30,149 nt of DNA from an uncultured Christensenellaceae bacterium (GTDB taxonomy: Bacteria > Bacillota > Clostridia > Christensenellales > Borkfalkiaceae). Positions 1 through 8,892 of the stretch are shown here, piece by piece (position 1 is the first letter of the stretch; each line of letters opens with the position of its first letter). The notes under the pieces were generated by a model. That model searched no databases. It worked only from the letters and a program-made list of their open reading frames with translations, and was not told the DNA's origin. The DNA lies in contig CAJUSA010000014.1 in the NCBI GenBank assembly GCA_910589015.1, positions 1-30,149 of the forward strand, written 5' to 3'. The position numbers and the translations under genes are program-made.

Positions 1-138
1 TTACAAAAACAAGACGGCTCTTTAATGCTGAACGTGCCTTTATACGTTAAAGCAATGCCCGTAAACAAGTATACGGGCGAATTGAAAAAGCCGACGAAGC
101 TCATAGCTATTGATGATGACGGCGATATACCTTTTTAA
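1..138 (+). CDS. C-terminal fragment of a probable single-stranded DNA-binding (SSB-like) protein
   Basis: The frame is open from the first base of the window to a TAA at 136-138, giving 45 residues of C-terminus; the start lies outside the window. The last residues read DDDGDIPF. This resembles the acidic SSB C-terminal tip (consensus D-D-D-I-P-F) through which SSB recruits replication and repair proteins. Upstream is a basic stretch (KAMPVNKYTGELKKPTKL). A strong hairpin terminator follows 34 bases later. The tip is the only diagnostic part, so the assignment rests on it; another phage or plasmid protein carrying an SSB-type tip is possible. The neighbouring GIY-YIG gene fits a mobile-element or phage edge. 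Confidence 0.5.
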   Translation, partial: LQKQDGSLMLNVPLYVKAMPVNKYTGELKKPTKLIAIDDDGDIPF

Positions 139-171
139 CCATTCCGTTGGGTGGGCTTGGGTGGGAGATAG

Positions 172-208
172 AAAAAAGGCAACGAGTGAAAACTCATTGC
201 CTTTTTTC
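172..208. terminator. Bidirectional Rho-independent terminator
   Basis: An inverted repeat has arms AAAAAAGGCAA and TTGCCTTTTTT around a smaller internal GAGT/ACTC stem with a GAAA loop. It has an A-run on the left and a T-run on the right, so it can terminate transcription from either side. It closes the SSB-like gene and would also close a leftward ORF ending at 211. Confidence 0.8.
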
Positions 209-210
209 TT

Positions 211-375
211 TTACAATTTAACGAACTTGCCGTTTGCCCCGTGAACGTTATAATTGTTCGCGTAACATCTCGGCGCGTATCGTCTTTTAGCAACTACGCC
301 CGCAATTCCATTCAGAAAGATATAATTTAATCTGTTTTCCTCTTGGTTCAAACGCGGTTGCTCTTGGCGCGCCAT
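211..375 (-). CDS. Possible small hypothetical protein (54 aa), uncertain
   Basis: A leftward frame from an ATG at 375 to a TAA at 211-213 encodes 54 residues, Arg/Asn-rich and ending in GANGKFVKL. In favour: it ends just before a terminator that works in both directions, and otherwise 139-419 holds no gene. Against: there is no recognisable ribosome site; the bases before the ATG form a hairpin (AGCCCC/GGGGCT, 376-391). The longer version from 426 overlaps the start of the next gene. No family was recognised. It may be a chance frame. Confidence 0.28.
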   Translation of the reverse strand: MARQEQPRLNQEENRLNYIFLNGIAGVVAKRRYAPRCYANNYNVHGANGKFVKL

Positions 376-419
376 AGCCCCGTTCGGGGCTAAATTTATA
401 AATACAAAAGGATAAAAAC

Positions 420-1109
420 ATGTCAAAAGGGATCATCTACGCAATGACCACCGTTGTTGACGGATTAGTCAAAATCGGAAAAACGGGAAGCGATAATTTT
501 GAGCAGAGAATGACATATTTAGAAAATAACGGCTACCGAAACATTTGCGGATTGAAACGCAAGTTTGCCATTGAAGTAGAAGATTACGATAAAAAAGAGC
601 TTCTTCTCGATAGCTTGTTCAGCAGAAGCCGCGTGTCAAATACGGAAATATTTTCATTGAACAAAAATGAAGTGATTCAACTCTTATCCTCGTTTGAAGG
701 AAAAATCATTTATCCCCCTCAAGAAAATAAAAACGTTATCTTTGAAAATGCAACGGAAGCGGTTGAAAGCCTGTTGATTCCGAACGGCACTTACTTCTTA
801 AACGTAAACCCCCGCGGGGAAAATTTTGAAGTAAAGGCAACCATGATCGTACAAGACGGTAAAATGACGGTTCAAAAAGGCGCAATTCTCGGAAATATTA
901 AAAACCTCACCGTTGCCAACTGGCGGGTCATGAGAGAATCCTTGAAGACGAACGGGAATATCAGCGCGGAAGATTTTGAGGCAACATCCCCTTCTATGGC
1001 GGCCGCCATTGTTCTCGGCTATAACAGTAACGGTTGGACGGCATGGAAGAATTCCGGAGGCGATCTTATTGATATTTACCGTTCGCATATAAATAAACAA
1101 AGCGAATGA
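420..1109 (+). CDS. GIY-YIG nuclease-like protein with C-terminal DUF4357
   Basis: This 229-residue protein has an N-terminal GIY-YIG-type domain of the T5orf172/MUG113 kind: G-I-I-Y at 4-7, K-I-G at 18-20, a conserved Arg at 30 and a NTEIFSL segment that aligns with the family's E-F/W-F motif. The C-terminal part (about 165-215) matches DUF4357, with SPSMAA followed by NSNGWTAWK. Such proteins occur in phages, restriction islands and mobile elements, and are presumed DNA endonucleases or DNA-processing factors; cutting activity here is inferred. The ATG at 420 has AAAGGA seven bases upstream. The gene is clearly more AT-rich than the rest of the window, which suggests horizontal acquisition. 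It stands alone between two hairpin terminators. Confidence 0.78.
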   Translation: MSKGIIYAMTTVVDGLVKIGKTGSDNFEQRMTYLENNGYRNICGLKRKFAIEVEDYDKKELLLDSLFSRSRVSNTEIFSLNKNEVIQLLSSFEGKIIYPPQENKNVIFENATEAVESLLIPNGTYFLNVNPRGENFEVKATMIVQDGKMTVQKGAILGNIKNLTVANWRVMRESLKTNGNISAEDFEATSPSMAAAIVLGYNSNGWTAWKNSGGDLIDIYRSHINKQSE

Positions 1110-1129
1110 AAAGGATGCATCGCAACAGC

Positions 1130-1167
1130 AAAAAAGCGGTATGGCAGATAAGCCATACCGCTTTTTT
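1130..1167. terminator. Bidirectional Rho-independent terminator
   Basis: A perfect 16-bp inverted repeat (arms AAAAAAGCGGTATGGC, 1130-1145 and 1152-1167) surrounds a 6-base loop, with A-run and T-run outer arms. It ends the GIY-YIG gene from the left and the carbohydrate operon, whose last stop is at 1183, from the right. Confidence 0.9.
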
Positions 1168-1182
1168 GTTGTTTTATTCGGT

Positions 1183-2613
1183 TTACGCGTTAAACGGAAT
1201 CAGGAAGGCACCGTCGCCCGCGTCGAGATTGAACGTATAAACGCCCGTAGGGATTTCCACCACTTTGCTCTGTCCGCCCGTGTAAACAAGCACACGGTTG
1301 GCGTTAAAGGTCATCGAAACGGTATCGGTGATGTCTTCCATGGGGTCGGTCAAGCCCGCCACCATGTAGCCCTTATAGCCGTTCGCGTCGTGAAACTGAC
1401 CGATCACCGTATCCGCATTCGCCGTTGCCGTGAAGTGTTCCGACGAAGTCATATGCGTTTTGAGCATATCGAACCCCGAATTGAGGTTGTCGCCGAACAC
1501 CGTGCCGACGAGGGGCATGACGTTTTCCCACTCGAATTGCAGATACACCGAATCGAAGGTTTTAAGCTCTTCGTTCGCCGCTTTTACGTAATCGTAATTG
1601 TCGGTTTTCTGACGGTCGCGGTCCAACATGCCCACGTCGTATTCGCCGAACTCGTTCGTATCGGGCGTCGTATACGAGAAATATTGCAGGACGCGCGCAC
1701 CGTAACACATATTGATATAATTTTGTAACGTAATATCGTTCATGCCCTGCGGGGAACGGTTATTCGCCCCGAACGACATGCTTTGAATAAACACCCAAAG
1801 GTCTTTTTCGTCGGCTTTTGCAGCGTTTGCAAACTTTTCCAACGAGGCGCACCAAAGCGAATTGAGCGTATAATTCATCACCACGCCCGCGCTCATCTGC
1901 CCCGCAAGCGGGTAAAAATCATACGAATAGTGCGTAAGCGACTCGAACGACTCGGAAATTTGATCCACATATTTGTCAAACGTGACGCCTAAGTCTTGAC
2001 CGCCGAGCTGCCCCGCGTTCGCATAGTTGGGCAGGAAGTTGATATAACAGAGTTTATCGGGAAAATCCTTGCGGAACGCCGCCGCGCTTTCTTCGTGCTT
2101 GGCGAACGTCGACGTGCCCGGTTCGTCCTCGACGACGATCCCCAGCACGTAGTCCTTGCTCAGATATTCGTAAACAAAATCCCAGTCGCCGCCCGGCGCG
2201 ATATCGCTGTATTGCAACCCCGCGATGCTCACGAAAAGCTTCATGCCCGCCGCTTCGATCGCTTCCATGTTCGCTTTGTTGGATTTTTCGTTCTGCCTTA
2301 CAATGCGGTAATCGATAAGAAAATCGATCCCCGCCTCTTTGGCGGCAATCAGCTCTTCCGCAGTGAAGGTATAACGCATACCGCCCTGCGAATGCCACGC
2401 GCCGATCATCATGCTCTCGTTCGCGTGCGCCGAATAATCGGGCATGCCCTCGGGCGCCTTGACATAATCGCCGCCGAGAAAGGGATCTTGCTTGCCCCCG
2501 TCGTCGGGTTTGCCGCCGTTGTTGCCGCCGCAGGCGCACAGTCCGCCGACCATGGATAACGTGAGGATCCCCGCCATCAGACAGGAAATCCGTTTTTTAT
2601 TTTTTGATTTCAT
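1183..2613 (-). CDS. Secreted lipoprotein with a TIM-barrel glycoside-hydrolase-like domain
   Basis: This 476-residue protein starts at the ATG at 2613, where GAAGGG lies about nine bases upstream; the longer frame to 2745 lacks a site and would bury the signal peptide. Residues 1-28 form a lipoprotein signal (basic start, hydrophobic core, LCAC lipobox, probable lipidated Cys28) followed by a Gly/Asp linker. The rest resembles a (beta/alpha)8 glycosidase fold: MIGAWHSQGG near the start, then strand-like LGIVVEDEPG, where a catalytic Glu could sit, then SYDFYP and LQYFSYTTP, then a C-terminal beta region. It resembles clan GH-A or agarase-like barrels, but I cannot name a CAZy family. It is the last gene of the transporter locus. 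Glycan cleavage outside the cell is inferred. Confidence 0.6.
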   Translation of the reverse strand: MKSKNKKRISCLMAGILTLSMVGGLCACGGNNGGKPDDGGKQDPFLGGDYVKAPEGMPDYSAHANESMMIGAWHSQGGMRYTFTAEELIAAKEAGIDFLIDYRIVRQNEKSNKANMEAIEAAGMKLFVSIAGLQYSDIAPGGDWDFVYEYLSKDYVLGIVVEDEPGTSTFAKHEESAAAFRKDFPDKLCYINFLPNYANAGQLGGQDLGVTFDKYVDQISESFESLTHYSYDFYPLAGQMSAGVVMNYTLNSLWCASLEKFANAAKADEKDLWVFIQSMSFGANNRSPQGMNDITLQNYINMCYGARVLQYFSYTTPDTNEFGEYDVGMLDRDRQKTDNYDYVKAANEELKTFDSVYLQFEWENVMPLVGTVFGDNLNSGFDMLKTHMTSSEHFTATANADTVIGQFHDANGYKGYMVAGLTDPMEDITDTVSMTFNANRVLVYTGGQSKVVEIPTGVYTFNLDAGDGAFLIPFNA

Positions 2614-2648
2614 GTTGTCAATCCCTTCGGGTTCCCCCTCCTTCTTAC

Positions 2649-2668
2649 CCCTCCCCCGAAGGAGAGGG
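2649..2668 (-). other. Stable UUCG-loop hairpin between two surface-protein genes
   Basis: Read on the minus strand, CCCTCTCC and GGGGAGGG pair across a TTCG tetraloop (8 bp, one G-U). It lies in the 100-base gap between the Ig-like gene and the barrel lipoprotein gene and has no T-run, so it is more likely an RNA-stability or processing element than a terminator. A short AACCCGAAGGGATT stem follows it. Confidence 0.5.
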
Positions 2669-2713
2669 ATAAGCCTGAAGGAATAAGGAGTAAGAGAAAC
2701 CTGTTTTTCGCGC

Positions 2714-4540
2714 TTACTTGTTGCCGTTCTTTTTGCGGAGCGCAAGAACGACCGTGCCCGCCGCGATCAACGCCGCGCCGATCCCGAGAATGCTGCCCGA
2801 TACGGCGCTGTTGCAGCCGCTGCCGCCCTTGTTTTCGTCGCCCTTATTGTCGTCATCGTTTTTATCGTCGCCGTCGTCCGGATTGACCACAGCCGCCTCT
2901 TTGACGTTGACGTTTACGGTCGCCGTCGTGGTGCCGTCGGCAGCCGTGCAGGTGATTTTCGTCGAACCCGCTTTCAAGCCCGTCACAAGTCCGTTTTCGT
3001 CAACCGTGGCGATCGTATTGTCGGCGATCGTCCAGGTCACCGTCTGCGGCGCCTTGCTGCCGCCTTCGACCGTAGCCGTAAGCTGGAAGGTATTGTTTTC
3101 GCCGCTCGTATAAACGGTGAAGTTGTTCGATTTGTTGAGTTTGATGCCCGTGATCTCGTCTGCGTTGACCACCGTCACGGTGCAGGTTTTGGTCGATCCG
3201 TTTTCAAGCGACGCCGTAATGATCGCCGTGCCTGCGCTGACGCCCGTTACCACGCCGTTTTCAACCGTGGCAACCGCCTCGTCGCTCGAAGTCCAGGTAA
3301 CGGTATGATCGCCCGCCTCGGAAATCAGTTTGCCCGTTACAAGCGTCGCCGCGATGGTATCGGTCGCGCCGCCCACTTCGGCTTTGGCTTTCGTCTTGTC
3401 GATCGTGAGCGTCACCGAGAATTCGTCGCTCGACCAGCTTTCGCCGTCAAACCAGAACAGCTGATTGCCGGCAAGAATGTTCTTCGAACCGCCTTCGGAT
3501 GCAATGCACCAGTTGGTATTGCCGTCTTTACCGATCATTTCCAGACCTTCCGCAAAATAGAACGCGTCGCCCGCTTTATAGTTGACTTTTGAGCCTTCCT
3601 GCGAACCTGCGCCCTCTCTGGCGAGCAGACCGAGTTCGATATGGTCATGTCTGAGATGCGTTTCGAACAGCAAGCCGTCCGCCTTGTCGTTTTCACCCGT
3701 CATCAGGCTGTAAAGATCGTTGCCTGCAAGCTGCTCCGCCGTCGGGGCGACCGCGCCTTCCGCCGTAATATCGTAAGTGCCTTTTTCAAGGAAATAGATC
3801 TTCTGGAAGAAAGGAAGCGTCGTGCTCATGAAACGCTGCGCGTGGTTCCAACTTTCGTCTGCGGTCGATACGCCGAGCACGTCGCTGCCGAAGTTAAGGA
3901 ACATGACGTTCGGGTTATCTTCGTCGAACACCGATGCGCCCGTGAAAGAAAATTCATGGTCTTCGATTTGAATGCTTTTAATAAGAACTCGTAAAACGCC
4001 TTGTATCACGTCGCCGTCGATTGTTGTATCGATCGACGCTGTCGAAACAGCTTCGCCGACTTCTTCATCCCAGTTTTCCGTATTCAAATACAAACCCGGA
4101 TTTTTTCGTTTTTGTGCTTTTAACGTGCCTATTGTATCATTGGTTGTTGTTGTAGTCCAAGCCGAGGTTGAAATATTGCCATGATTCGTGATATCGATAC
4201 CCGTTGAGGTTGTTACGTTAAATATTAACTGGGTTTCGTTATTAACATAAATCCAATCGCGATTAGTAGAATAAATTGTAGTACCTGCAACATAAGTAAA
4301 TACATAATCATACGCATGTGCCGTTCCCTCAACATCGAGAGTACCGGCTTTTTTTTCAATACTATAGCCTACTGTATCGAGTAAATCGACTTCTTCGAGA
4401 GTCAATGCCGGTAGCTCGCCCTCGGCGCTTGCCTTAAAAAGGTCGGTTCCTGCGAATCCCGTAAGCGCAATTCCCCCCAGCAGGGCGACGCCTGCCGAAA
4501 CAGCCAACAATTTCTTTGCGTAATTGCCGCTCTTTGTCAT
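2714..4540 (-). CDS. Surface protein with two bacterial Ig-like (BIG2) domains and a C-terminal membrane anchor
   Basis: This 608-residue protein starts at the ATG at 4540 with GGAGG eight bases upstream; an in-frame TTG at 4555 overlaps that site and is rejected. A Sec signal peptide covers roughly residues 1-40. The middle 330 residues are unrecognised. Two BIG2 repeats follow (about 380-465 and 470-548), each with the W-x-S/A-x(n)-I/V-A-T-V and G-L/V-V-T-G-x-x-A-G motifs. The C-terminus is an Asp/Lys/Gly linker, the sequence GGSGCNSAVSG with Cys576, a hydrophobic segment (about 583-601) and a basic RKKNGNK end. There is no LPxTG. It sits inside the carbohydrate operon, so glycan binding or adhesion at the cell surface is likely, but the substrate is unknown. 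Confidence 0.75.
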   Translation of the reverse strand: MTKSGNYAKKLLAVSAGVALLGGIALTGFAGTDLFKASAEGELPALTLEEVDLLDTVGYSIEKKAGTLDVEGTAHAYDYVFTYVAGTTIYSTNRDWIYVNNETQLIFNVTTSTGIDITNHGNISTSAWTTTTTNDTIGTLKAQKRKNPGLYLNTENWDEEVGEAVSTASIDTTIDGDVIQGVLRVLIKSIQIEDHEFSFTGASVFDEDNPNVMFLNFGSDVLGVSTADESWNHAQRFMSTTLPFFQKIYFLEKGTYDITAEGAVAPTAEQLAGNDLYSLMTGENDKADGLLFETHLRHDHIELGLLAREGAGSQEGSKVNYKAGDAFYFAEGLEMIGKDGNTNWCIASEGGSKNILAGNQLFWFDGESWSSDEFSVTLTIDKTKAKAEVGGATDTIAATLVTGKLISEAGDHTVTWTSSDEAVATVENGVVTGVSAGTAIITASLENGSTKTCTVTVVNADEITGIKLNKSNNFTVYTSGENNTFQLTATVEGGSKAPQTVTWTIADNTIATVDENGLVTGLKAGSTKITCTAADGTTTATVNVNVKEAAVVNPDDGDDKNDDDNKGDENKGGSGCNSAVSGSILGIGAALIAAGTVVLALRKKNGNK

Positions 4541-4605
4541 AACTTTTTCCTCCAAATTTTGTTTTTTTATATTTGTACCAACCCTCAGGTTGTTGATACC
4601 GTTTT

Positions 4606-7011
4606 TTATACCACCTCTCGGATCTCAACTTTCGCGTTTCCGAAAGGGATCTGCACGACGATCTTGCCGTTTTCAATCGAATAAGACGTCGTCTTGTTTC
4701 CGTCCACATAAACCGCATACTTAAACGTTGGAACGCGGAACGATACGCAAAGCTCGCAATCCTGCCCGCTGCCGTTCGTATATTCCCCTACGCCCGATAC
4801 CTCGACGAAGTATTTGCCGACGGCAACGTCGTAATAATATCCTCCGTAAACAAGATTTTCGATCCGCCACCAATCCAACCCCTCGGGCATGCTCGGCGCG
4901 AAGTTCACAACGCCGTAGGATTGCGTCGCCATGCCGAAGAACGCGTCGGGCACGGAACGGAACAACAGCGCCGCCTCTAAGAACTCGCAATCAACGCCCA
5001 CCAACCCCGAATGGTCTTTGCCGTTATAATTGCCCTGCAGCGTGATATCGGTATACTTGTTGTAATAATCGCGGTAAAACGCCTTGCCTTCGCCGCCCGC
5101 CGCCTTGACCTTCTCGAACCAGCTTTGCAGGCTCTTCAAGCGCGAATAGGCTTTTTGCACGTTGCCGAAGGACTGCGCAACGATATCGTAATAAGTAAGC
5201 TGCAACGCCGTGCCGCCGTTCTGCACGTTGCCGTCCCATCCGCACGAATAGCCGAAATAGAAATCGCTGCCGATATCGTGCGTATTGAAACGGGGTGCGA
5301 TCTCATAGCGGTAAATATCTTCGCCCGTGCTGTCGTCGCCCTTTACAATGCGTTCGCCGTTGATCCATTCGAGCACCGATTCGGTTTGCGCCTCGGTAGC
5401 AAGTCTGCTTGCGATGACCTGCTCGTTGAACATGGTATAGCCGTGATCTTGCACCGTGTTGCTGTCGTTGTCGTAATACCCGACGTGGAACCTGCCCGTT
5501 TCTTCGTTCCAGAACTCGCTTTGCACGCGGCGTTTGCACGTTGCGATCAAGCCCTCGAGACTTTCTTTCGTCTGCGCGGTATAGGTATCGTAACCGTTCA
5601 TCCGCGCATTCGCCGTTTGCACTTCTTCAAAGGGAATGTTCATGCTTTCCGCCATGTCTTCGAGATACTTCATGGCGACGAGCGCGTTGTAATACGAAAT
5701 GTTGCAATAGAGGTTGACCGTCGGGAAAGCGTCAACGTCCCAATAGCCGTTGCCGATGCCCGTGCCCGTGGCGTGAAATCCGTCGCTGAAATGTCCCACA
5801 AGATATTCGGTGCTGATCAGCCCGCTGTCGCCGTCTAACGTATAAAGCATGAAATTCATCGCCTTTCTGGCATGAGGCATAACTTTTTCCAGCAATTCCC
5901 GATCGCGCGAAAATTCAAGATTGTTCTTCGCCGCAAGAATATAATTGCAGTTGTTGATAACCTGCCTGTCGTCGAAGTCCGACGCGATGAAATCGAAGCT
6001 GAGCGTACCGCGGAACGGTTCTTTGCCTTTGAGCGTGATGCGCAGCGCGGTGATCGTGCGGTCGCCGTAGAAATTTTCGAGCCAATTCTCGTTGAGATAC
6101 ATGGGGAACGCGTAATCTTCCTGCCCGACCGCCTCCGACCCGAGCGCAAAGCCGCGCGTCGAGAAATCGGAAAACTTCACGCATTTATCCTGCGACCAGT
6201 TCGGCGAATCGGAAGTCTGCCATTCCACATATAAATCGTCGAGGTCGAACTGCGTCGTCGAATCGAAGGAAAAGGCGATCCGAAGAAAAGGCGTATACTT
6301 CGCCTCGACGTTGAAATTGTTCGTCGTGATCTGCATTTCGCTAACCATGCTCGCCGTCGCTTTGAGTTGCAGTTTGCTGCGCGTTACTTCGGCGGTCAGT
6401 CCCGCGGCGGGCGTGACTTGCCAGTCGTTCATTTCGGATTCCGATGCAAAATCCCACGCCTTGCCGCCCTGCTTGTAGCTCGGGAAATCCCAGCCCATGC
6501 CCCAGCTGCCGATCGAGCGCGAGGCATTGCACCACACATAACCCTGCTTGTCGATAATGGAACGGTAAGAAGGGAATTTTTCCTCGGAATCGATATCGAG
6601 CCAGCCGTTTACGGCGTCGTTCGTGGCGTAATTTTTCGACATGGTTCCGTTGGTCGAAGAGGCGTCCCACCAGCCGCCGATGAGCGAATCCCATTCGCGC
6701 CAGGCGGCCTGCGTCGTGTTGCCGACAGCGGCGTCGCCCACACGCGTTTTCGCGTTGTCGCGCATGTGGCGTTCGGCGTATTCGTTCAGAAAAGCATCGA
6801 GTCCCGTATCGGCGCTTGCAAAATGCACGAAACGGCTTGTTGCCGTGTGTTCCGCCGTGTAGTCGACGTATTGATACACGTCCTCGACGGTGTTGTTGTT
6901 ATCGTCGTTCTTGTCGTCGTCATTGCGATCGTCGTTTCCGCCGCACCCGGCAAGGCACGAGAGCGCCATCACCGCGCACAGCGGCAGATAAAACAAACGG
7001 CTCCATTTCAT
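4606..7011 (-). CDS. Lipoprotein with an (alpha/alpha)6 six-hairpin glycosidase-like domain
   Basis: This 801-residue protein starts at the ATG at 7011 with AGGAGG ten bases upstream. Residues 1-23 are a lipoprotein signal (LAGC, Cys23) followed by an Asp/Asn linker. A beta-sandwich, carbohydrate-binding-like region lies at about 180-350. From about 355 to 690 comes a helical stretch rich in aromatic and acidic residues (LDGDSGLIST, GIGNGYWDVDAFP, FNEQV, GYSCGWDGNVQNGG), typical of six-hairpin glycosidases such as rhamnosidase-type enzymes. A beta-sandwich C-terminus contains NFAPSMPEGL, also common in those families. I cannot assign a CAZy family or substrate. It lies 23 bases downstream of the second permease gene, so surface hydrolysis of a glycan feeding the transporter is the likely role. 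Confidence 0.65.
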   Translation of the reverse strand: MKWSRLFYLPLCAVMALSCLAGCGGNDDRNDDDKNDDNNNTVEDVYQYVDYTAEHTATSRFVHFASADTGLDAFLNEYAERHMRDNAKTRVGDAAVGNTTQAAWREWDSLIGGWWDASSTNGTMSKNYATNDAVNGWLDIDSEEKFPSYRSIIDKQGYVWCNASRSIGSWGMGWDFPSYKQGGKAWDFASESEMNDWQVTPAAGLTAEVTRSKLQLKATASMVSEMQITTNNFNVEAKYTPFLRIAFSFDSTTQFDLDDLYVEWQTSDSPNWSQDKCVKFSDFSTRGFALGSEAVGQEDYAFPMYLNENWLENFYGDRTITALRITLKGKEPFRGTLSFDFIASDFDDRQVINNCNYILAAKNNLEFSRDRELLEKVMPHARKAMNFMLYTLDGDSGLISTEYLVGHFSDGFHATGTGIGNGYWDVDAFPTVNLYCNISYYNALVAMKYLEDMAESMNIPFEEVQTANARMNGYDTYTAQTKESLEGLIATCKRRVQSEFWNEETGRFHVGYYDNDSNTVQDHGYTMFNEQVIASRLATEAQTESVLEWINGERIVKGDDSTGEDIYRYEIAPRFNTHDIGSDFYFGYSCGWDGNVQNGGTALQLTYYDIVAQSFGNVQKAYSRLKSLQSWFEKVKAAGGEGKAFYRDYYNKYTDITLQGNYNGKDHSGLVGVDCEFLEAALLFRSVPDAFFGMATQSYGVVNFAPSMPEGLDWWRIENLVYGGYYYDVAVGKYFVEVSGVGEYTNGSGQDCELCVSFRVPTFKYAVYVDGNKTTSYSIENGKIVVQIPFGNAKVEIREVV

Positions 7012-7034
7012 GATCTTTTTTCCTCCTTCTCTTG

Positions 7035-7961
7035 TTACGCCTTTAATCCCGTGACGGCAACGCCCTCGATCAGATATTTCTGAAAGAAAATGAAGAGCAC
7101 GATGCAGGGCAGCGTCATCACGACGCCCGCCGCCATTGCCGAGTTGGCGTAAGCATTGTTGTTGACGGGGCCGAAGTCGATATACATGCCCAGCGCCAAC
7201 GTGGTGAATTTTGAACCCGAATCGAGATAGGTCATCGGTCCGATAAAGTTATTCCATGCCCCCACGAACGACTGATACCCGACATATAACAGAATGGGCA
7301 CGCACAAGGGCAGGGCAACGGTTACGTAGATACGGAAAATATTCGCCCCGTCGATCTTCGCCGCGTCGAGCAGATCGTTGGGAATGCCGCGCATGAACTG
7401 CCGCATGAGGAAGATGTTCGTTGCGCCGCCGCCGAAAAGCGAAGGCACCCACAGGGGCAGCAACGTGTTGAGCCAGCCGAGCTTCGCGTAGATCGTATAA
7501 AGCGGAATGAGCGTGATGACGCTCGGGATCATAAGCGTGCCGAGCACGATCGAATACACGACGTTGCGCCCGTGGAAATGAAGTTTTGAAAATCCGAACG
7601 CGCACATCGAACTGACGAGCGGGATACCGACCGTGAGGATCGCCGCAACCTGCAACGTGTTGCCGAGGTAGCGCATATAATTCGACCCTGCCGAAAAAAT
7701 CGACGTGTAGTTCCCGAGTTCGATCGTGCCCGTCGGCGAGAACAGCACCTGCTGAAACACTTCGGCGTCGGTCAGGATACTGATGCAGAACATGACGAAG
7801 AAGGGAAACAGGAAGAACACCGCAAGCAGCAGCAACGCGGCGTAGATCACGACCTTTTTCGTGATCCGCACGGCTTTTTTCTGCGCGCCACCCTGTTTCG
7901 GGGCAAGCGGTTCGCGCTTTTTTTCGGGAAGTTCTTCCGATATAGCAACTTGTTCGTTCAT
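7035..7961 (-). CDS. Carbohydrate ABC transporter permease, MalG/UgpE type
   Basis: This 308-residue inner-membrane protein has a basic cytoplasmic N-terminus, then about six membrane segments beginning near residue 35. The EAA loop that contacts the ATPase is visible as DAAKIDGANIFRIYVTVALPL. Members of the CUT1 family pair with a MalF-type partner, encoded here one base upstream. The ATG at 7961 uses a GGAGGG inside the end of the partner gene, so translation is probably coupled. No ATP-binding subunit gene occurs in the locus. CUT1 importers in Bacillota often borrow a shared MsmX-type ATPase. Confidence 0.92.
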   Translation of the reverse strand: MNEQVAISEELPEKKREPLAPKQGGAQKKAVRITKKVVIYAALLLLAVFFLFPFFVMFCISILTDAEVFQQVLFSPTGTIELGNYTSIFSAGSNYMRYLGNTLQVAAILTVGIPLVSSMCAFGFSKLHFHGRNVVYSIVLGTLMIPSVITLIPLYTIYAKLGWLNTLLPLWVPSLFGGGATNIFLMRQFMRGIPNDLLDAAKIDGANIFRIYVTVALPLCVPILLYVGYQSFVGAWNNFIGPMTYLDSGSKFTTLALGMYIDFGPVNNNAYANSAMAAGVVMTLPCIVLFIFFQKYLIEGVAVTGLKA

Positions 7962-7962
7962 A

Positions 7963-8880
7963 TCAGCCCTCCTCCCCGTAGTAAATATCTTTCGAGAAAC
8001 GCATGACGATTAAGCTCAGCGCCGCCGTGATAAAGAACAGAATAAAACTCAGCGCGCAGGCGTACCCGAATTCCCCTTTGTATTGCAGATAGATATTGAG
8101 CACATAAAAGCGCATGGAATCCTGCACGCCGCCCATGTTCACGAGCGTGGCAACCAAATCGTAGGTTTGCAGCGTGCCGATAATGCTCATGACGAGGTTA
8201 TACAAAATCATGGGCGCGCACATCGGCACGGTGATCTTGACAAGTTGCAAAAACTTATTCGCCCCGTCGAGGTCGGCGCTCTCATAGAGCGATTTGGGGA
8301 TATTTTTGAGTTGCGCCAGCCATAGGATCATCGATCCGCCCAGATTGAAGAAACTGATAAACACGAGCGAAGGCAAGCTCGTCGCCGCGGTTTCGAACCA
8401 CTGCCAGCCGCCCAGCCCGATCGCACGCAACAGATTGTTCATCACGCCGTAGTTGACGTTCGTGATCTGATTCCACAAAATGCCGTTGCACACGGGCGGA
8501 ATGAGAATAGGCAGGTAATACAGCGCCCGAATGACCTTGATCCCCTTGATTTCGCGGTTGAGGAACACGGCAAGCAGAAAGGAAAGCACGAGCTGCAACG
8601 GAATGCTGACGAGCGCGTAGACGAACGTGACCTCCATCGACTTCCAGAACGTCGAGGAATAGGCGTAAACCGTAAAATTCTTATAATAATTTTTGAAGCC
8701 CACGAACGTGCCCCAGTCCGTCCAGCTGAATTCTTTGAGGCGCGTTTCGAAGAAACTCGAAATAAAAGCGTAAAGAAGCGGAATGGCGGTAAAAAACGCC
8801 AACCCCAACACGACGGGCAAGATGAACGCCCAGCCCGTTAATTCTTCTTTCCACTTTATTTTTTGCTTGATTTTTGCCAT
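7963..8880 (-). CDS. Carbohydrate ABC transporter permease, MalF/UgpA type
   Basis: This 305-residue membrane protein opens with a Lys-rich cytoplasmic stretch and a first membrane segment (FILPVVLGLAFFTAIPLL), followed by five more. The EAA-type loop reads ESADLDGANKFLQLVKITVP. The ATG at 8880 is chosen because AAGGA lies nine bases upstream; the in-frame TTG at 8889 sits against that site. It lies 12 bases after the binding-protein gene and one base before the second permease, forming a standard CUT1 binding protein-permease-permease order. Substrate specificity cannot be read from the sequence. Confidence 0.92.
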   Translation of the reverse strand: MAKIKQKIKWKEELTGWAFILPVVLGLAFFTAIPLLYAFISSFFETRLKEFSWTDWGTFVGFKNYYKNFTVYAYSSTFWKSMEVTFVYALVSIPLQLVLSFLLAVFLNREIKGIKVIRALYYLPILIPPVCNGILWNQITNVNYGVMNNLLRAIGLGGWQWFETAATSLPSLVFISFFNLGGSMILWLAQLKNIPKSLYESADLDGANKFLQLVKITVPMCAPMILYNLVMSIIGTLQTYDLVATLVNMGGVQDSMRFYVLNIYLQYKGEFGYACALSFILFFITAALSLIVMRFSKDIYYGEEG

Positions 8881-8892
8881 AGACCGCAATCC

